Positions 49,498-59,534 of a DNA stretch of 64,000 nt are shown here, piece by piece. The position numbers and the translations under genes are program-made. The stretch lies in NCBI GenBank assembly GCA_003021105.1, contig PXRG01000017.1, positions 39,352-103,351 on the forward strand. Direction: 5' to 3'. Positions within the stretch are counted from its first letter, which is position 1; each line of letters begins with the position of its first letter. The stretch comes from Halobacteriales archaeon QS_1_68_17. Its GTDB lineage: Archaea; Halobacteriota; Halobacteria; Halobacteriales; Haloarculaceae. The notes beneath the pieces were generated by a model. It was not told the DNA's origin. It did not search any database and saw only the letters and a list, made by a program, of their open reading frames with translations.

Positions 49498-49986
49498 TCA
49501 CTCGCCGCGGTCGTCGAGGTCGGCGACCATGAGGAACGCGTCCTCGCCGTCCTCGTAGTAACGCGGGAGGGTCCGGCGGTGTTCGAAGCCGAACCGGCGG
49601 TACAGCGACCGTGCGCGCTCGTTCGAGCGCCGGACTTCGAGTTTCACCCGCCCGACGTTCCGCGCGGCCAGCCCCGAGATGGCGGCCGACAGCAGGCGCC
49701 TGCCGATGCCCTCGCCGCGCCGGTCGGGGTGGACGGCCAGGTCCTTGACGTGCCCGAGCGCCCGGCCGTGGTTCGGGACCGCGCTGGCGACGACGTAGCC
49801 GACGACCCCGTCGTCCGCGTCCTCGGCTACGAGAAAGACCGTCCCGTCGAGGTACCCCTCGAACGCCGAGTAGGGCCACGGCTGCGGGAACGACGCCTTC
49901 TCGATCCGGTAGATCGCCAGCAGGTCCGCCCGGACCGCCGCTCTGATCGACACGTCCGCGGCTGGATCGGGGGCGACGACGGTCAC
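49498..49986 (-). CDS. rimI: Ribosomal protein S18-alanine N-acetyltransferase
   Basis: DLLAIYRIEKASFPQPWPYSAFEGYL; VHPDRRGEGIGRRLLSAAI. Confidence 0.9.
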   Translation of the reverse strand: MTVVAPDPAADVSIRAAVRADLLAIYRIEKASFPQPWPYSAFEGYLDGTVFLVAEDADDGVVGYVVASAVPNHGRALGHVKDLAVHPDRRGEGIGRRLLSAAISGLAARNVGRVKLEVRRSNERARSLYRRFGFEHRRTLPRYYEDGEDAFLMVADLDDRGE

Positions 49987-50353
49987 GCCCGCGCTACGTT
50001 ACGGGGACCCATAGCACTCACGGTCCGGACCTTCCGATGTGATGTATCCGTAAGCTTCATAACAAGCAAGCACAAAGACGAACTTGCACCCGATTACGGG
50101 TGCCACCCCCCAACACCCCCCCTCTACCCCCCGTTTTTCGAACGCTAACCGCGAGATGTCGGTCCGCCGACAGCCGTAACGTTCCCCCTGACAGCCACTG
50201 GTTATTCCGGCGTTCGGCCGCCCCCGAAGTAGATTCCGTGCAGAAACAGTCGACTACGTTCCCGGGCGTCGTGCCGTCGCAGTACGTGCGAGCGAATAGT
50301 CGGCACCGGGAGGTGGAATACGGCAGGGCGTCGGGGGCGGATCGCCGCCCGTC

Positions 50354-52327
50354 TTAGTCGTCAGCCGGGGCCTGGCCGCCCTCGTCGTGTTGCTGTTTGA
50401 CGTGGGTCAGCTTGCCGCCGTCGGCGAGGATGCGCCGCTCGCGCTCCGAGGCGTCGAGGAACGCCGAGGCCTCCCACTCGTCGTTGACGCGGACAGTGAA
50501 CTCCTCTTTCCCCGACCGGACGGCTTCGGCGACGTCGTCGACGATCGCGATGTCGTCGCCCTCCTCGATCCGCTCGTAGGTCTCCTCGTCGACAGTCAGC
50601 GGGAGGAGCCCGAAGTTGAAGAGGTTCGCCTTGTGGATGCGGGCGAACGACCGGGCGAGCACGCCCTCGACGCCGAGGTACATCGGGCACAGCGCCGCGT
50701 GTTCGCGCGAGGAGCCCTGGCCGTAGTTCTCGCCGGCCACGAGGAAGCCGCCGTCGCTGTCGAGCGCGCGCTGGGCGAACGACTCGTCGACCCGCGAGAG
50801 GGTGAACTCGCTGAGCTTGGGGATGTTCGACCGGTACATCAGGATGTCCTGGGTGGCCGGGATGATGTGGTCGGTCGTGATGTTGTCGCTCATCTTCAGC
50901 AGGGCCGGCCCCTCGATGTCGGCGTCGAGCGGGTCCTTGAGCGGCACGTCGCCGATGTTGGGGCCTTTCACGAGGCCGTCGTCGACGGCCTCGTCCGGCG
51001 CAATGAGGTCGGACCCGGAGACGCCGACGTATTCGTCGGGCATCTCGAAGCCCGGGTCCTCGAGGTCGCCCAGTTCCTCGGCGAGGTTACGCGGGTCGAC
51101 GATTTCGCCGGCCAGCGCCGCCGCGGTCGCCACCTCCGGGGAACAGAGGTACACCGAGTCGTTCTCGATGCCCGACCGGCCCTCGAAGTTGCGGTTGAAG
51201 GTACGGAGACTCACGGAGTCGGAGGCGGGAACGTGGCCGATGCCGATGCAGGCCCCGCAGGTGGCCTCGGAGAAGTTGACGCCGGCGGCCATCATCTCGG
51301 CGGTCCACCCCTCGCGGGCCAGCATCTCGGAGGCCTGCTTGGACCCGGGCGCGACGATCATCTCGGTCTTCTTGTCGATCTCGCGGCCCTCGAGCATCTT
51401 GGCCGCGGGGAGGATGTCCTCGTAGGCCCCGTTGGTACACGAGCCGATGATGACCTGGTCGACGTCGACGCCCGCGGCCTCGCGGACGGGGACGACGTTG
51501 TCCGGCATCGAGGGTTCGGCGATCAGCGGTTCGATCTCCGAGAGGTCGATGGTGATCCGGTCGTCGTAGTCGGCGTCCTCGTCGGGGGAGAGTTCGACGT
51601 ACTCGTCGCCCCGGCCCAGGCGTTCGAGGTAGTCTTTGGTGTTCTCGCCGGTCGGGAAGATAGAGGAGGTGGCCCCGAGTTCGGTGCCCATGTTCGTGAT
51701 CGTCGTCCGCTCGGGGACCGACAGCGTTTCGACGCCGGGACCGGTGTACTCGAAGATCTTGCCGACGCCGCCCTTGACGGTCAGCCGCCGGAGCATTTCG
51801 AGGATGACGTCCTTGGCGGTCGCCCACTCGCCGAGTTCGCCCTCGAGGCGGACCTCGACGACCTCGGGCATCTCGATGTAGTAGGCCCCGCCGCCCATCG
51901 CCACGGCGACGTCGAGGCCGCCCGCCCCGATGGCGAGTTCGCCCAGGCCGCCCGGCGTCGGGGTGTGCGAGTCCGACCCCAGCATCGTCTTTCCGGGGGC
52001 GGCGAAGTTCTCCTTGTGGACGTTGTGGCAGATGCCGTTGCCCGGCCGCGAGAAGTGCGCGCCGAACGTGCCCGCCGCCGACCGGAGGAAGCGGTGGTCG
52101 TCGGTGTTCTTGAAGTCGAACTGGTAGGTCTGGTGGTCGCAGTACTGGGCCGCCAGTTCGGTCTGGACCTCGTTCAGATCGAGCGCCTCGAACTGCAGCC
52201 AGACCAGCGTCCCCGTCGTGTCCTGCGTGAGGACCTGGTCGATCTCGATCCCGATCTCCTCGCCGGTCTCGAGTTCCCCCTCGACGAGGTGGTCGTCGAG
52301 GATTTTCTCCGTGAGTGTCTGTCCCAT
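50354..52327 (-). CDS. acnA: Aconitate hydratase
   Basis: MGQTLTEKILDDHLVEGELETGEEIGIEIDQVLTQDTTGTLVWLQFEAL; LGSDSHTPTPGGLGELAIGAGGLD; GSCTNGAYEDI. Confidence 0.96.
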   Translation of the reverse strand: MGQTLTEKILDDHLVEGELETGEEIGIEIDQVLTQDTTGTLVWLQFEALDLNEVQTELAAQYCDHQTYQFDFKNTDDHRFLRSAAGTFGAHFSRPGNGICHNVHKENFAAPGKTMLGSDSHTPTPGGLGELAIGAGGLDVAVAMGGGAYYIEMPEVVEVRLEGELGEWATAKDVILEMLRRLTVKGGVGKIFEYTGPGVETLSVPERTTITNMGTELGATSSIFPTGENTKDYLERLGRGDEYVELSPDEDADYDDRITIDLSEIEPLIAEPSMPDNVVPVREAAGVDVDQVIIGSCTNGAYEDILPAAKMLEGREIDKKTEMIVAPGSKQASEMLAREGWTAEMMAAGVNFSEATCGACIGIGHVPASDSVSLRTFNRNFEGRSGIENDSVYLCSPEVATAAALAGEIVDPRNLAEELGDLEDPGFEMPDEYVGVSGSDLIAPDEAVDDGLVKGPNIGDVPLKDPLDADIEGPALLKMSDNITTDHIIPATQDILMYRSNIPKLSEFTLSRVDESFAQRALDSDGGFLVAGENYGQGSSREHAALCPMYLGVEGVLARSFARIHKANLFNFGLLPLTVDEETYERIEEGDDIAIVDDVAEAVRSGKEEFTVRVNDEWEASAFLDASERERRILADGGKLTHVKQQHDEGGQAPADD

Positions 52328-52521
52328 AACGTCCACTATATCGGCCGCGCACGGACATAAAACCCGCGTGTTCGTGCGAATACTGCTCCGCCGCCCCCTT
52401 GCGGTTTCGGGATCGCGGTGGGGAAACCGCGGACGACCGGCCTCCGCCCGCCGCTGGGCGGGGTTCGCGGACGGCCCGCGGGGACGGAAGACCTTTCTCC
52501 GCGTCGGCCGTCCCGTCGGCC

Positions 52522-52998
52522 ATGTTCCGTTCAGGTACGTTCGTCGCACAGCACGTCGAGGACGTGCGCGACGACCAGGTCCAGCCCAACGGCGTCGACC
52601 TGACGCTGGGAGCGGTGTTCGAACAGACGACCGCCGGCCGGATCGGCCGGGATGGAAAGACCGTCGGCGACCGGCAGGAACGCGAGCCGGTCGACGACGA
52701 CGACAGTGCGGTCTACCGACTCGAACCCGGGGGGTACGTCGTCCGGTACGCCGACCGCATCCGGATTCCCGAGGGACACGTCGGCTTCCTCTTCCCGCGG
52801 TCGTCCCTGTTGCGCAACTCCTGTATGCTCGATACGGCCGTCTGGGACGCGGGCTACGAGGGCCGCGGCGAGGGATTGCTGGAGGTGTACCACGAGGTCG
52901 AACTCGAACCCGGCACCCGCATCGCCCAGCTGGTCCTGGCGGCCGCCGCCCACGAGTTCACCTACGAGGGGAGCTACCAGGGCGAACACCTCGACTGA
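52522..52998 (+). CDS. Deoxyuridine 5'-triphosphate nucleotidohydrolase family
   Basis: PNGVDLTLG...FPRSSLLRNSCMLDTAVWDAGYEGRGEGLLEV. Confidence 0.85.
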   Translation: MFRSGTFVAQHVEDVRDDQVQPNGVDLTLGAVFEQTTAGRIGRDGKTVGDRQEREPVDDDDSAVYRLEPGGYVVRYADRIRIPEGHVGFLFPRSSLLRNSCMLDTAVWDAGYEGRGEGLLEVYHEVELEPGTRIAQLVLAAAAHEFTYEGSYQGEHLD

Positions 52999-53217
52999 GG
53001 GGAGGGGGCGGCGAAAGATTCTTACCATGCTATCTTGTACCATGTCATGAACTGGCACGGAGGTGGTGTACGACGAGTCCCGCATCCGGACGACGGCACC
53101 GACCGGCACGTTCCCGCGGCGTCAGGTACAGCCAGCCAACCACGCTCCGATCGGCACAGCCAGCCAACCGCCTTCGCCTCCGAGCCCCGTTCTGACGGTC
53201 GTATCGCCGGCCGACAG

Positions 53218-53643
53218 TCACCGCTCTAGGAACTCCGGGAGGTTCGTCTGGGAGAGTTCGGCCTCGTGGCGGTCCAGCAGGTCGGCGATCGACAGCGCCG
53301 GCGGGAGACTCGCCGGCCCGGGTCCCGTCGGGTCCGCGTCGCTCTCGTCCCGGTCGGGGACGTCGTCGACGACCACGAGGTCCTCCCAGACGCTCTCGGC
53401 GTCGGTGCCCCCGGCGTCGGAGCGACGGCGGCTGTCGTGGGCTTTCTGTTTGCCCTCCTCGTAGGCGAGTTCGACGATGCTCCGCTCGTAGCTGGTTTCC
53501 ATCTCGGCGTAGATCGCCTCGAGTTCCTCCCTGTCGGACTGCCCGACGGTGGCGGCGACGCCGAGCGCGAACGCCCTGGCGGTCGCCTCGTCGCGGTCGA
53601 GCGCGTCCCAGTCGGTGCCGTACTCGCGTTCGTAGAGCGTCAT
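53218..53643 (-). CDS. Haloarchaeal hypothetical protein coupled to KaiC-like gene
   Basis: MTLYEREYGTDWDALDRDEATARAFALGVAATVG...; overlaps 53640 stop. Confidence 0.6.
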   Translation of the reverse strand: MTLYEREYGTDWDALDRDEATARAFALGVAATVGQSDREELEAIYAEMETSYERSIVELAYEEGKQKAHDSRRRSDAGGTDAESVWEDLVVVDDVPDRDESDADPTGPGPASLPPALSIADLLDRHEAELSQTNLPEFLER

Positions 53644-54326
53644 CCCTTGATTTTCTCCCCCGGATGGACGCGGAGCCCGGCGTCGGAGAAACTGATCCGC
53701 CGGATGTCGCAGTCGATAGCCGTCCCGCGCATCTTGATGACCTGGATGCCGCGGGTCATCCCGCCCGACTCCAGATAGTTGTGGAAGAAGATGACCCCGT
53801 GGGCGAGGTAGTGTTCGTCCGAGTAGGAGGTCGGGTCGGTCATCTCGGAGATGAGCAGGATCATCGCCCCGGTCTGTTTCAGCGACGAGAGGAAGCCGGT
53901 GATCTCGCCCGAGGTGTCCCCGAAGAAGTGCTGGAGCAGCGTCGTCGAATCGATCACGGCGCGGTCGATGTCGTTGTGCTCGAGGAACGCCACCAGGCGG
54001 CTGGTCAGCCCGCTCTCGGAGCCGAACTGGGTGATCTACCGCTTGCCGTGTTCGGTCACGAGGTTCAGAAACTGCACACCGTCCGACCGGATCGCCTGCT
54101 CGAAGCCGAACTCGAAGTTCGACATGTCGTTGGCCAGTTCCTCCTGGGACTCGTGCATCGTCACGTACAGGCAGTTCTCGCCCTGCTTTGCCCCCTGGGT
54201 GATAAACTGCGAGCAGAAGGTCGTCTTCCCGCTCCCGGGCGGCCCGCTCACGACGTAGAGCCGTTCCCCGATCAGGCCGCCGTGGACGACCTCGTCGAAC
54301 CCCGGAACGCCGCTTGCGACTCTCAT
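53640..54326 (-). pseudogene. KaiC/RAD55-like ATPase interrupted by in-frame TAG
   Basis: MRVASGVPGFDEVVHGGLIGERLYVVSGPPGSGKTTFCSQF...VTEHGKR*ITQFGSESGLTSRLVAFLEHNDIDRAVIDSTTLLQHFFG...; both halves in the same frame. Confidence 0.8.
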
Positions 54327-54396
54327 ACCCTCCCCTCTCTGGGACGGGCGTATATCCTTTACCGCCACGTTCTCAGCGCTGAAAATCGGAGCGCGG

Positions 54397-55110
54397 TCAG
54401 CCGAACCACCGCCGGACGTCGCCGCGGTTTCGGGTGGCCAGCAGATCGCGGGTTGCCGGGCCGTCGAACCTGAGCGGCCGCCGCCACCAGGGACCCTTCC
54501 CGGAGTCGTTCGAGCGGTCGGTCACGAGGCGGTTCGGCGTCGTCCCGCTCGCGGGGTCGGAAAGCAAGAGCGCGCGGTCGTACAGCGCCGACCCGTCGGG
54601 GTCGCCGGCCAGCAGGACCCGGGCGTCGAATGACTCGCGTTTGACGTGGGCGTTGTTGGCGAACGCCGCCCGTTCGTCGGCCGGCAACCGCTCGTACTCC
54701 TCGCCCGTGACGGGGTCGCGGGCCAGTTTGAACTGGCCGATCACGAACGCCCCCCACTCCGGCGGGAGCCAGTCGGCCGGCTCCGCGACCGACAGCGTGG
54801 CATAGAAGAAGACGTAGTCGCCGGCCGAGAGCGCCGACAGCGGCCCCGCCTTCACGGCGTGTTCGTCGCCGTAGGTGTACCGCTCGCAACAGGGGTACTC
54901 CGCGAACTCGGGGTCGAGGTGGACCGGCCGGTCGAGCGTCCCCGGCGGGAGGTCCGTCGCCAACTCGAGGTCGGCGTAGGTCGGCACCGGTTCGGCCGTC
55001 GGTTCGGACTCGGGGATGGGGACGTACTCGAACCCGCCGTCGGCGTCGACCGGCGCGCGGACCCCCGGCTCGTTGGTGTTCGCGCCGACGTTGATTGCGA
55101 TGCCGCGCAT
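54397..55110 (-). CDS. Nmad3-like (nucleotide modification associated domain 3) protein
   Basis: MRGIAINVGANTNEPGVRAPVDADGGFEYVPIPES...; PRDPVTGEEYERLPADERAAFANNAHVKR. Confidence 0.6.
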   Translation of the reverse strand: MRGIAINVGANTNEPGVRAPVDADGGFEYVPIPESEPTAEPVPTYADLELATDLPPGTLDRPVHLDPEFAEYPCCERYTYGDEHAVKAGPLSALSAGDYVFFYATLSVAEPADWLPPEWGAFVIGQFKLARDPVTGEEYERLPADERAAFANNAHVKRESFDARVLLAGDPDGSALYDRALLLSDPASGTTPNRLVTDRSNDSGKGPWWRRPLRFDGPATRDLLATRNRGDVRRWFG

Positions 55111-55146
55111 GGCGACTCCTGGCAATCCACGGGAATAACGCTGTCC

Positions 55147-55410
55147 CTACTGGAGCGGTGTGACACACTCCCGGCAGTAGCGGTAGAGTTGCTCGTTGGT
55201 CGCCCCGCAGTTGCGGCAGCGAACGCCCTCGCCGTCGGCGGTCCGCTGCCGGTCGCCGCGGTCTGTCGCCGGCGGACGTGCCCGCTCGCCCGGGGACGTG
55301 GCCCCCTCGACCTCGACTGCCGGCTCGTCGTCCCGGACGTACCGGTAGACGAGCACCTGGAGCAGGGCGAACCCGACGACGTACGCCGCGATCCAGACCC
55401 ACGTCTCCAT
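55147..55410 (-). CDS. TM plus zinc-ribbon small protein
   Basis: METWVWIAAYVVGFALLQVLVYRYV...CRNCGATNEQLYRYCRECVTPLQ. Confidence 0.65.
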   Translation of the reverse strand: METWVWIAAYVVGFALLQVLVYRYVRDDEPAVEVEGATSPGERARPPATDRGDRQRTADGEGVRCRNCGATNEQLYRYCRECVTPLQ

Positions 55411-55510
55411 AGTGTGGCATACGTTGGCAGGGTACTTGTGGCTTGCCCGGGTTCCCGTTCGCTACACGCGCGTCACCTGCTCGGAGCCTCGGCGGCAGTC
55501 GGGGACGCGA

Positions 55511-56044
55511 TCACGCCGCGGAGTCGAACTCGCTCTCGAAGTCCCGTTCCCGGCGGTACTGTTCGACGAACGCCTCGACGTCGAACTGGTGCATCTGCTG
55601 TTCGAACTCCGCGAGCGCGCCGTCGTCGTCGGCGTGGCCGACGGCGTGTTCCATCAGTTCGACCACGAGTTCGACGACGATCTCGTGGAGGCGGCGGGCG
55701 TCGAAGTCGGTCACCCACACGAGCGCGAAGCCGACCTGGCCGTCCTCGGCGACGTCGGCGCTGGCGACCGCGTCGGGGAACTCCTCTCGGACGATGCCCA
55801 TCAGGTGGGCTGTGGTGAACTCGTCGAACTCGTCGGCGGTGTCGACGGTCGCCCGGAGCACGTCGACCAGAAACTCCGGGACGAACCGACCCAGGGGGTG
55901 CGGGTCCATCACCACCGCGTGGGACGCACCGCAGGCACAGTCGATCTCGCGCAACCCCAGGTCCAACTCGCGGACGTCCACCGTCTCCCCGCAGGGCAGG
56001 TCCAGTTCGGTGTCACGACCCCCGGGCACGCGCGGTTCGGCCAT
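55511..56044 (-). CDS. DUF5815-like haloarchaeal protein
   Basis: 177 aa with CxC...CG motif and acidic composition. Confidence 0.65.
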   Translation of the reverse strand: MAEPRVPGGRDTELDLPCGETVDVRELDLGLREIDCACGASHAVVMDPHPLGRFVPEFLVDVLRATVDTADEFDEFTTAHLMGIVREEFPDAVASADVAEDGQVGFALVWVTDFDARRLHEIVVELVVELMEHAVGHADDDGALAEFEQQMHQFDVEAFVEQYRRERDFESEFDSAA

Positions 56045-56113
56045 CGTCGGCCGGTTGGTGGCTCGTCCGGTTAAAGCCCGCGACTCCCGCGAAGCCGGCC
56101 CGGCACGGTCCGC

Positions 56114-56401
56114 TCACTCCTCCCCGTCTTCGGCTTCACCGGTTTCTTCCCCGTCGGCTTCCGCTTCGGCTTCACCGGTTTCTTCCCCGTCGTCGCTCTC
56201 CCCTTCGGCCGCTTCCCCGTCGTCGCTCTCCCCTTCGGCCGCTTCCTCGTCGTCCTCGCTGCCTTCGAGTTCGACCTCCACCTCGACCTCGACGCCGTCG
56301 GTCTCCAGTTCGGCCTCGGCGGACTCGCCGACCTCGATCTCCAGTTCGTCGGTGTCGACTTCGACCTCTACTTCCACTTCGATCTCGGGATCGTCCGACA
56401 T
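56114..56401 (-). CDS. Hyperacidic protein with alternating Glu/Val and repeat tail
   Basis: MSDDPEIEVEVEVEVDTDELEIEVGESAEAELETDGVEVEVEVELEGSEDDEEAAEGESDDGEAAEGESDDGEETGEAEAEADGEETGEAEDGEE. Confidence 0.55.
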   Translation of the reverse strand: MSDDPEIEVEVEVEVDTDELEIEVGESAEAELETDGVEVEVEVELEGSEDDEEAAEGESDDGEAAEGESDDGEETGEAEAEADGEETGEAEDGEE

Positions 56402-56446
56402 GTACGAACGGTCGGACTGTGCGGGAAAAAACGCTCCGTGCGAGCC

Positions 56447-56860
56447 TCAGGGCCAGTCGTCGCGGGAGTCCTCTTCCCGCTGGATCGTCTCCTCGGGGTC
56501 GCCGAGTTCCCAGCCGGCGGCCTCGGCGGCGTCCTCGACCGCGAGGTACTCCCAGTCGACGGCCTCGGCCAGATCGCGGTCGGCCGCCTCCGTCCCGACG
56601 AAGACGTGCCGTTCGGTGTCGAACTGGCGTTTGACGTTGGTGAGACTCTCCTCCCGGCCCCGCGGGCCGGAGAAGAAGTCCTGCCGGATCCGGTGTTTCC
56701 GGGTGAAGTTCGTCACCACGTACGTCGGCTTCTCGGAGACGACGCCGACGTAGCTGGTCCACTGGCGCGCGTTCGTGAACACCTGGTCCGGGTGCGCCAG
56801 CGATTTCAGCGCCTCCAGTTCGAACGCGAGTGTCATGTCGCTGCTCCCGCCGCCGTCCAT
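56447..56860 (-). CDS. DUF7124-like haloarchaeal protein
   Basis: MTLAFELEALKSLAHPDQVFTNARQWTSYVGVVSEKPTYVVTNFTRKHRIRQDFF. Confidence 0.65.
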   Translation of the reverse strand: MDGGGSSDMTLAFELEALKSLAHPDQVFTNARQWTSYVGVVSEKPTYVVTNFTRKHRIRQDFFSGPRGREESLTNVKRQFDTERHVFVGTEAADRDLAEAVDWEYLAVEDAAEAAGWELGDPEETIQREEDSRDDWP

Positions 56861-56954
56861 ACCCGAGATGGGCCGGGCGCGTGCAAAACGGCTTCGGTCC
56901 GCCGGCCGCCCGCGGGCCCGAACTGTTTTCAGCGGCGGCGTCGCCAACCCCGGT

Positions 56955-57335
56955 ATGGAAATCACCGGGATCGACCACTTCGTGCTCACGGTCGACGACA
57001 TCGACGAGACCTGCCGGTTCTACGAGGACGTGCTCGGCCTGGATGTCGTGCGGTTTTCCGGCGGGCGGTACGCCCTGCAGGTCGGCGACCAGAAGATCAA
57101 CCTCCACCCGACCGACGCCGACGTCGAACCGAAGGCGGCCGCGCCGACCGTGGGCGGCGGCGACTTCTGCCTGCTGGCGGACCTGTCTATCGAGGCGGTC
57201 CGGGACCGCCTCGACGAGGCGGGCGTCGACCTTGCGATGGGACCGATCGAACGCGAGGGCGCGCGCGGACCGATGCGTTCGGTGTACGTCCGCGACCCGG
57301 ACGGGAACCTCGTCGAGGTCGCAACCTACCAGTAG
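56955..57335 (+). CDS. VOC/glyoxalase family protein
   Basis: MEITGIDHFVLTVDDIDETCRFYEDVLGLDVVRF...VYVRDPDGNLVEV. Confidence 0.93.
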   Translation: MEITGIDHFVLTVDDIDETCRFYEDVLGLDVVRFSGGRYALQVGDQKINLHPTDADVEPKAAAPTVGGGDFCLLADLSIEAVRDRLDEAGVDLAMGPIEREGARGPMRSVYVRDPDGNLVEVATYQ

Positions 57336-57497
57336 TCACGGCAGCGACGGACGACTGGGAACGGCGGACGGCGGACAGGGGAGACAGGAGTTGCGGACAT
57401 CGGGAGTCGCGGACGACGGACAGGGGAGACAGGAGTCGCGGGATGGCACGGAAATGGGAGGAAGGGATGGACCGCGAGCGAGTCGTCGAGGGGACGG

Positions 57498-58739
57498 CTA
57501 CCGGCTGGCCGTCGCGTCGAGTTTGTCGAGGTCGACCTGCTTTTCGAGCAGCGTCTCGGCCTGGTCTGCGACCTGTCGTTCCTCGCGAATGAGCTGTTTG
57601 TACTTCGACTGCGGCGCGAGGTCGCCGATCAGGACGCCGCCGACGAGGCGGCCGTCCTCGAAGGCGAGCCGTCGCCACTCGGTGTCGGAGTACTTCCGCT
57701 CGGCGTGCTCGTCGCCCCGCGTCGGGTGCCCGAAGGAGAGAAACGGGAAGTCGAAGTGCGTGATCGAGTAGGAGGAGACCCAGCGAAACTCCTCGGCCTC
57801 GGCGTCGGCGACCATGTTCGTGCCGGCGACCGCGCCCTGTTCCTTGGCGCTGCCCCACGCCCCGTTCTGGTCGTAGTCGTCGAGAACCGTGTCGTAGAAC
57901 TTCGTAATGTCGCCGGCGGCGTAGACGTCGTCGACGCCGGTCCGCATGAACTCGTCGACGACGATGCCGTCGTCGACCTCGATCGGCGTGTCGTAGATGA
58001 ACTCGGTGTTGAAGTTGAGCCCGATGGCGACCCCGACGAACTCGCCCTCGAAGCGGCGGCCGGTGGGATCGATGGCGGCGGTGACCCTGCCATCGGCGTC
58101 GGTCTCGAACCGCTGGACGCCGCTGTCGAAGACCGGCGTGACGCCGTTGGCTTCGAGCGCGTCGTGGACGATCTGTGCCCCCTCCAGCGAGAGCGCGTAG
58201 CGCCACCACCGGTTGCCGCGCATCAGGTAGTGGGCGTCGATGTCCTGCGCCCCGCAGATCGCGGCCAGGTCGATCCCCAGTAGCCCCGCCCCGACGACGA
58301 TGCCCGTGTCGGCCCGGCTGGCGTGGTCGCGGATCGCCCGCGCGTCCTGGAAGGTCCAGAAGTGGTGGATCCCCTCGGTGTCGCTGTTCTCGACGGGCAA
58401 CTGGGTCGGCGTCCCCCCCGCCGCGATCAGCAGTTTGTCGTAGGTGATCGTCTCCCCCTCGTGGGTGTAGATCTCGTGTGCGTCGGTGTCGATGTCGACG
58501 ACGTGGGTGTTCAGCCGGAGGTCGATGTCCCGCTCGGCGTACCAGTCGGGCTCGTGGATCGAGATCGGGGCCTCGGGCAGCTTCCCTTTCGCGAACTCCT
58601 TGATGAGAATCCGGTTGTAGAGAGCCTCCCCCTCCTCGGTCACGACAGTCACGTCCGCGTCGGGATCGGCCTCGCGGATCGTCTCCGCGGCCGAACTCCC
58701 CGCGATCCCGTCGCCGATGATGACGTGCGACTCGCTCAT
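57498..58739 (-). CDS. NAD(P)/FAD-dependent oxidoreductase
   Basis: HVIIGDGIAGSSAAETIREADPDADVTVVTEE; GVDDVYAAGDITKFYD. Confidence 0.9.
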   Translation of the reverse strand: MSESHVIIGDGIAGSSAAETIREADPDADVTVVTEEGEALYNRILIKEFAKGKLPEAPISIHEPDWYAERDIDLRLNTHVVDIDTDAHEIYTHEGETITYDKLLIAAGGTPTQLPVENSDTEGIHHFWTFQDARAIRDHASRADTGIVVGAGLLGIDLAAICGAQDIDAHYLMRGNRWWRYALSLEGAQIVHDALEANGVTPVFDSGVQRFETDADGRVTAAIDPTGRRFEGEFVGVAIGLNFNTEFIYDTPIEVDDGIVVDEFMRTGVDDVYAAGDITKFYDTVLDDYDQNGAWGSAKEQGAVAGTNMVADAEAEEFRWVSSYSITHFDFPFLSFGHPTRGDEHAERKYSDTEWRRLAFEDGRLVGGVLIGDLAPQSKYKQLIREERQVADQAETLLEKQVDLDKLDATASR

Positions 58740-58936
58740 GCAGAGAGAATTGAAATCGTGCCTAATGTGAATTGCTATCTGGCCGTTCCGTCACGCGGAA
58801 GGCATCGCTCGCCGCCGGGCCGTCCCGGACCCCCGTGCCGGCCGGGACGTCCGGGCCTGCCGCGATCGTTCGACGAGCCGATCCCGGCCCGTCCAGTCGG
58901 GACGTTCAAGATGGTCGGGTCCCAAGCGACGGTACC

Positions 58937-59533
58937 ATGAAGATCCGACAGAACGTCCGCCACTGGGCCTCGAAGCAGGCGCTGACGCTGCCCGTTGTCG
59001 GGAGCGTGGTCCGGGAGAAACTGGTCGAGTTCCACACCGACTACTTCCTCAACCTGGCCGACGAGGACCGCCGGGCCGAGCGGCGCGACCGCCTGGCGGC
59101 GTTCTTCGACGCGACGATGGACGTCTACCTGGCGGCGCTCGACGCGGGCTACCCCGAGGCCGAGGCCCGGGAGATCACCCACGCCCAGGCGAACTTCGAC
59201 TTCTACAACCACGGCTGGACCGGGATGATGGAGATCCCAAGCGACGAGATCGAGGACCACTACGAGCGCTACGCGCCCTTTTTCCGGCGCCACGGCATCA
59301 CCATCGACGACCCGCTCGGCGAGTTCGCGCCCGCGGACCTCCCGGAGGCCCCCTCGACGCCGGAGAACCTGGACGATCCCGAACACCCCCACGCCGAGGG
59401 CGGGTTCGCCGACGACGTGTACGTCGAGACGGCGGACGGCGAGGTCGTCGTCGGTGGCCAGGCCGAACCCGAGGACGTCGACCCGACGGACGTCCCGGAG
59501 GTCGACGACGACTCGGCCGCGGCCGAGCGCTGA
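58937..59533 (+). CDS. DUF6149-like haloarchaeal protein
   Basis: MKIRQNVRHWASKQALTLPVVGSVVREKLVEFHTDYFLNLADEDRRAERRDRL. Confidence 0.7.
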   Translation: MKIRQNVRHWASKQALTLPVVGSVVREKLVEFHTDYFLNLADEDRRAERRDRLAAFFDATMDVYLAALDAGYPEAEAREITHAQANFDFYNHGWTGMMEIPSDEIEDHYERYAPFFRRHGITIDDPLGEFAPADLPEAPSTPENLDDPEHPHAEGGFADDVYVETADGEVVVGGQAEPEDVDPTDVPEVDDDSAAAER

Positions 59534-59534
59534 C

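Noticed and set aside
49990-50350. Long C-rich intergenic region upstream of the acnA 3' end as an ncRNA
   Set aside because: No convincing stem-loop or promoter/terminator pattern recognised by eye
54036-54038. In-frame TAG as pyrrolysine
   Set aside because: No pyl genes visible and pyrrolysine is not expected in haloarchaea; simple nonsense mutation or error is more likely
57360-57450. gacaggggagacaggagt(t/c)gcgg direct repeat after the VOC gene
   Set aside because: Short degenerate intergenic duplication with no clear element ends or coding impact
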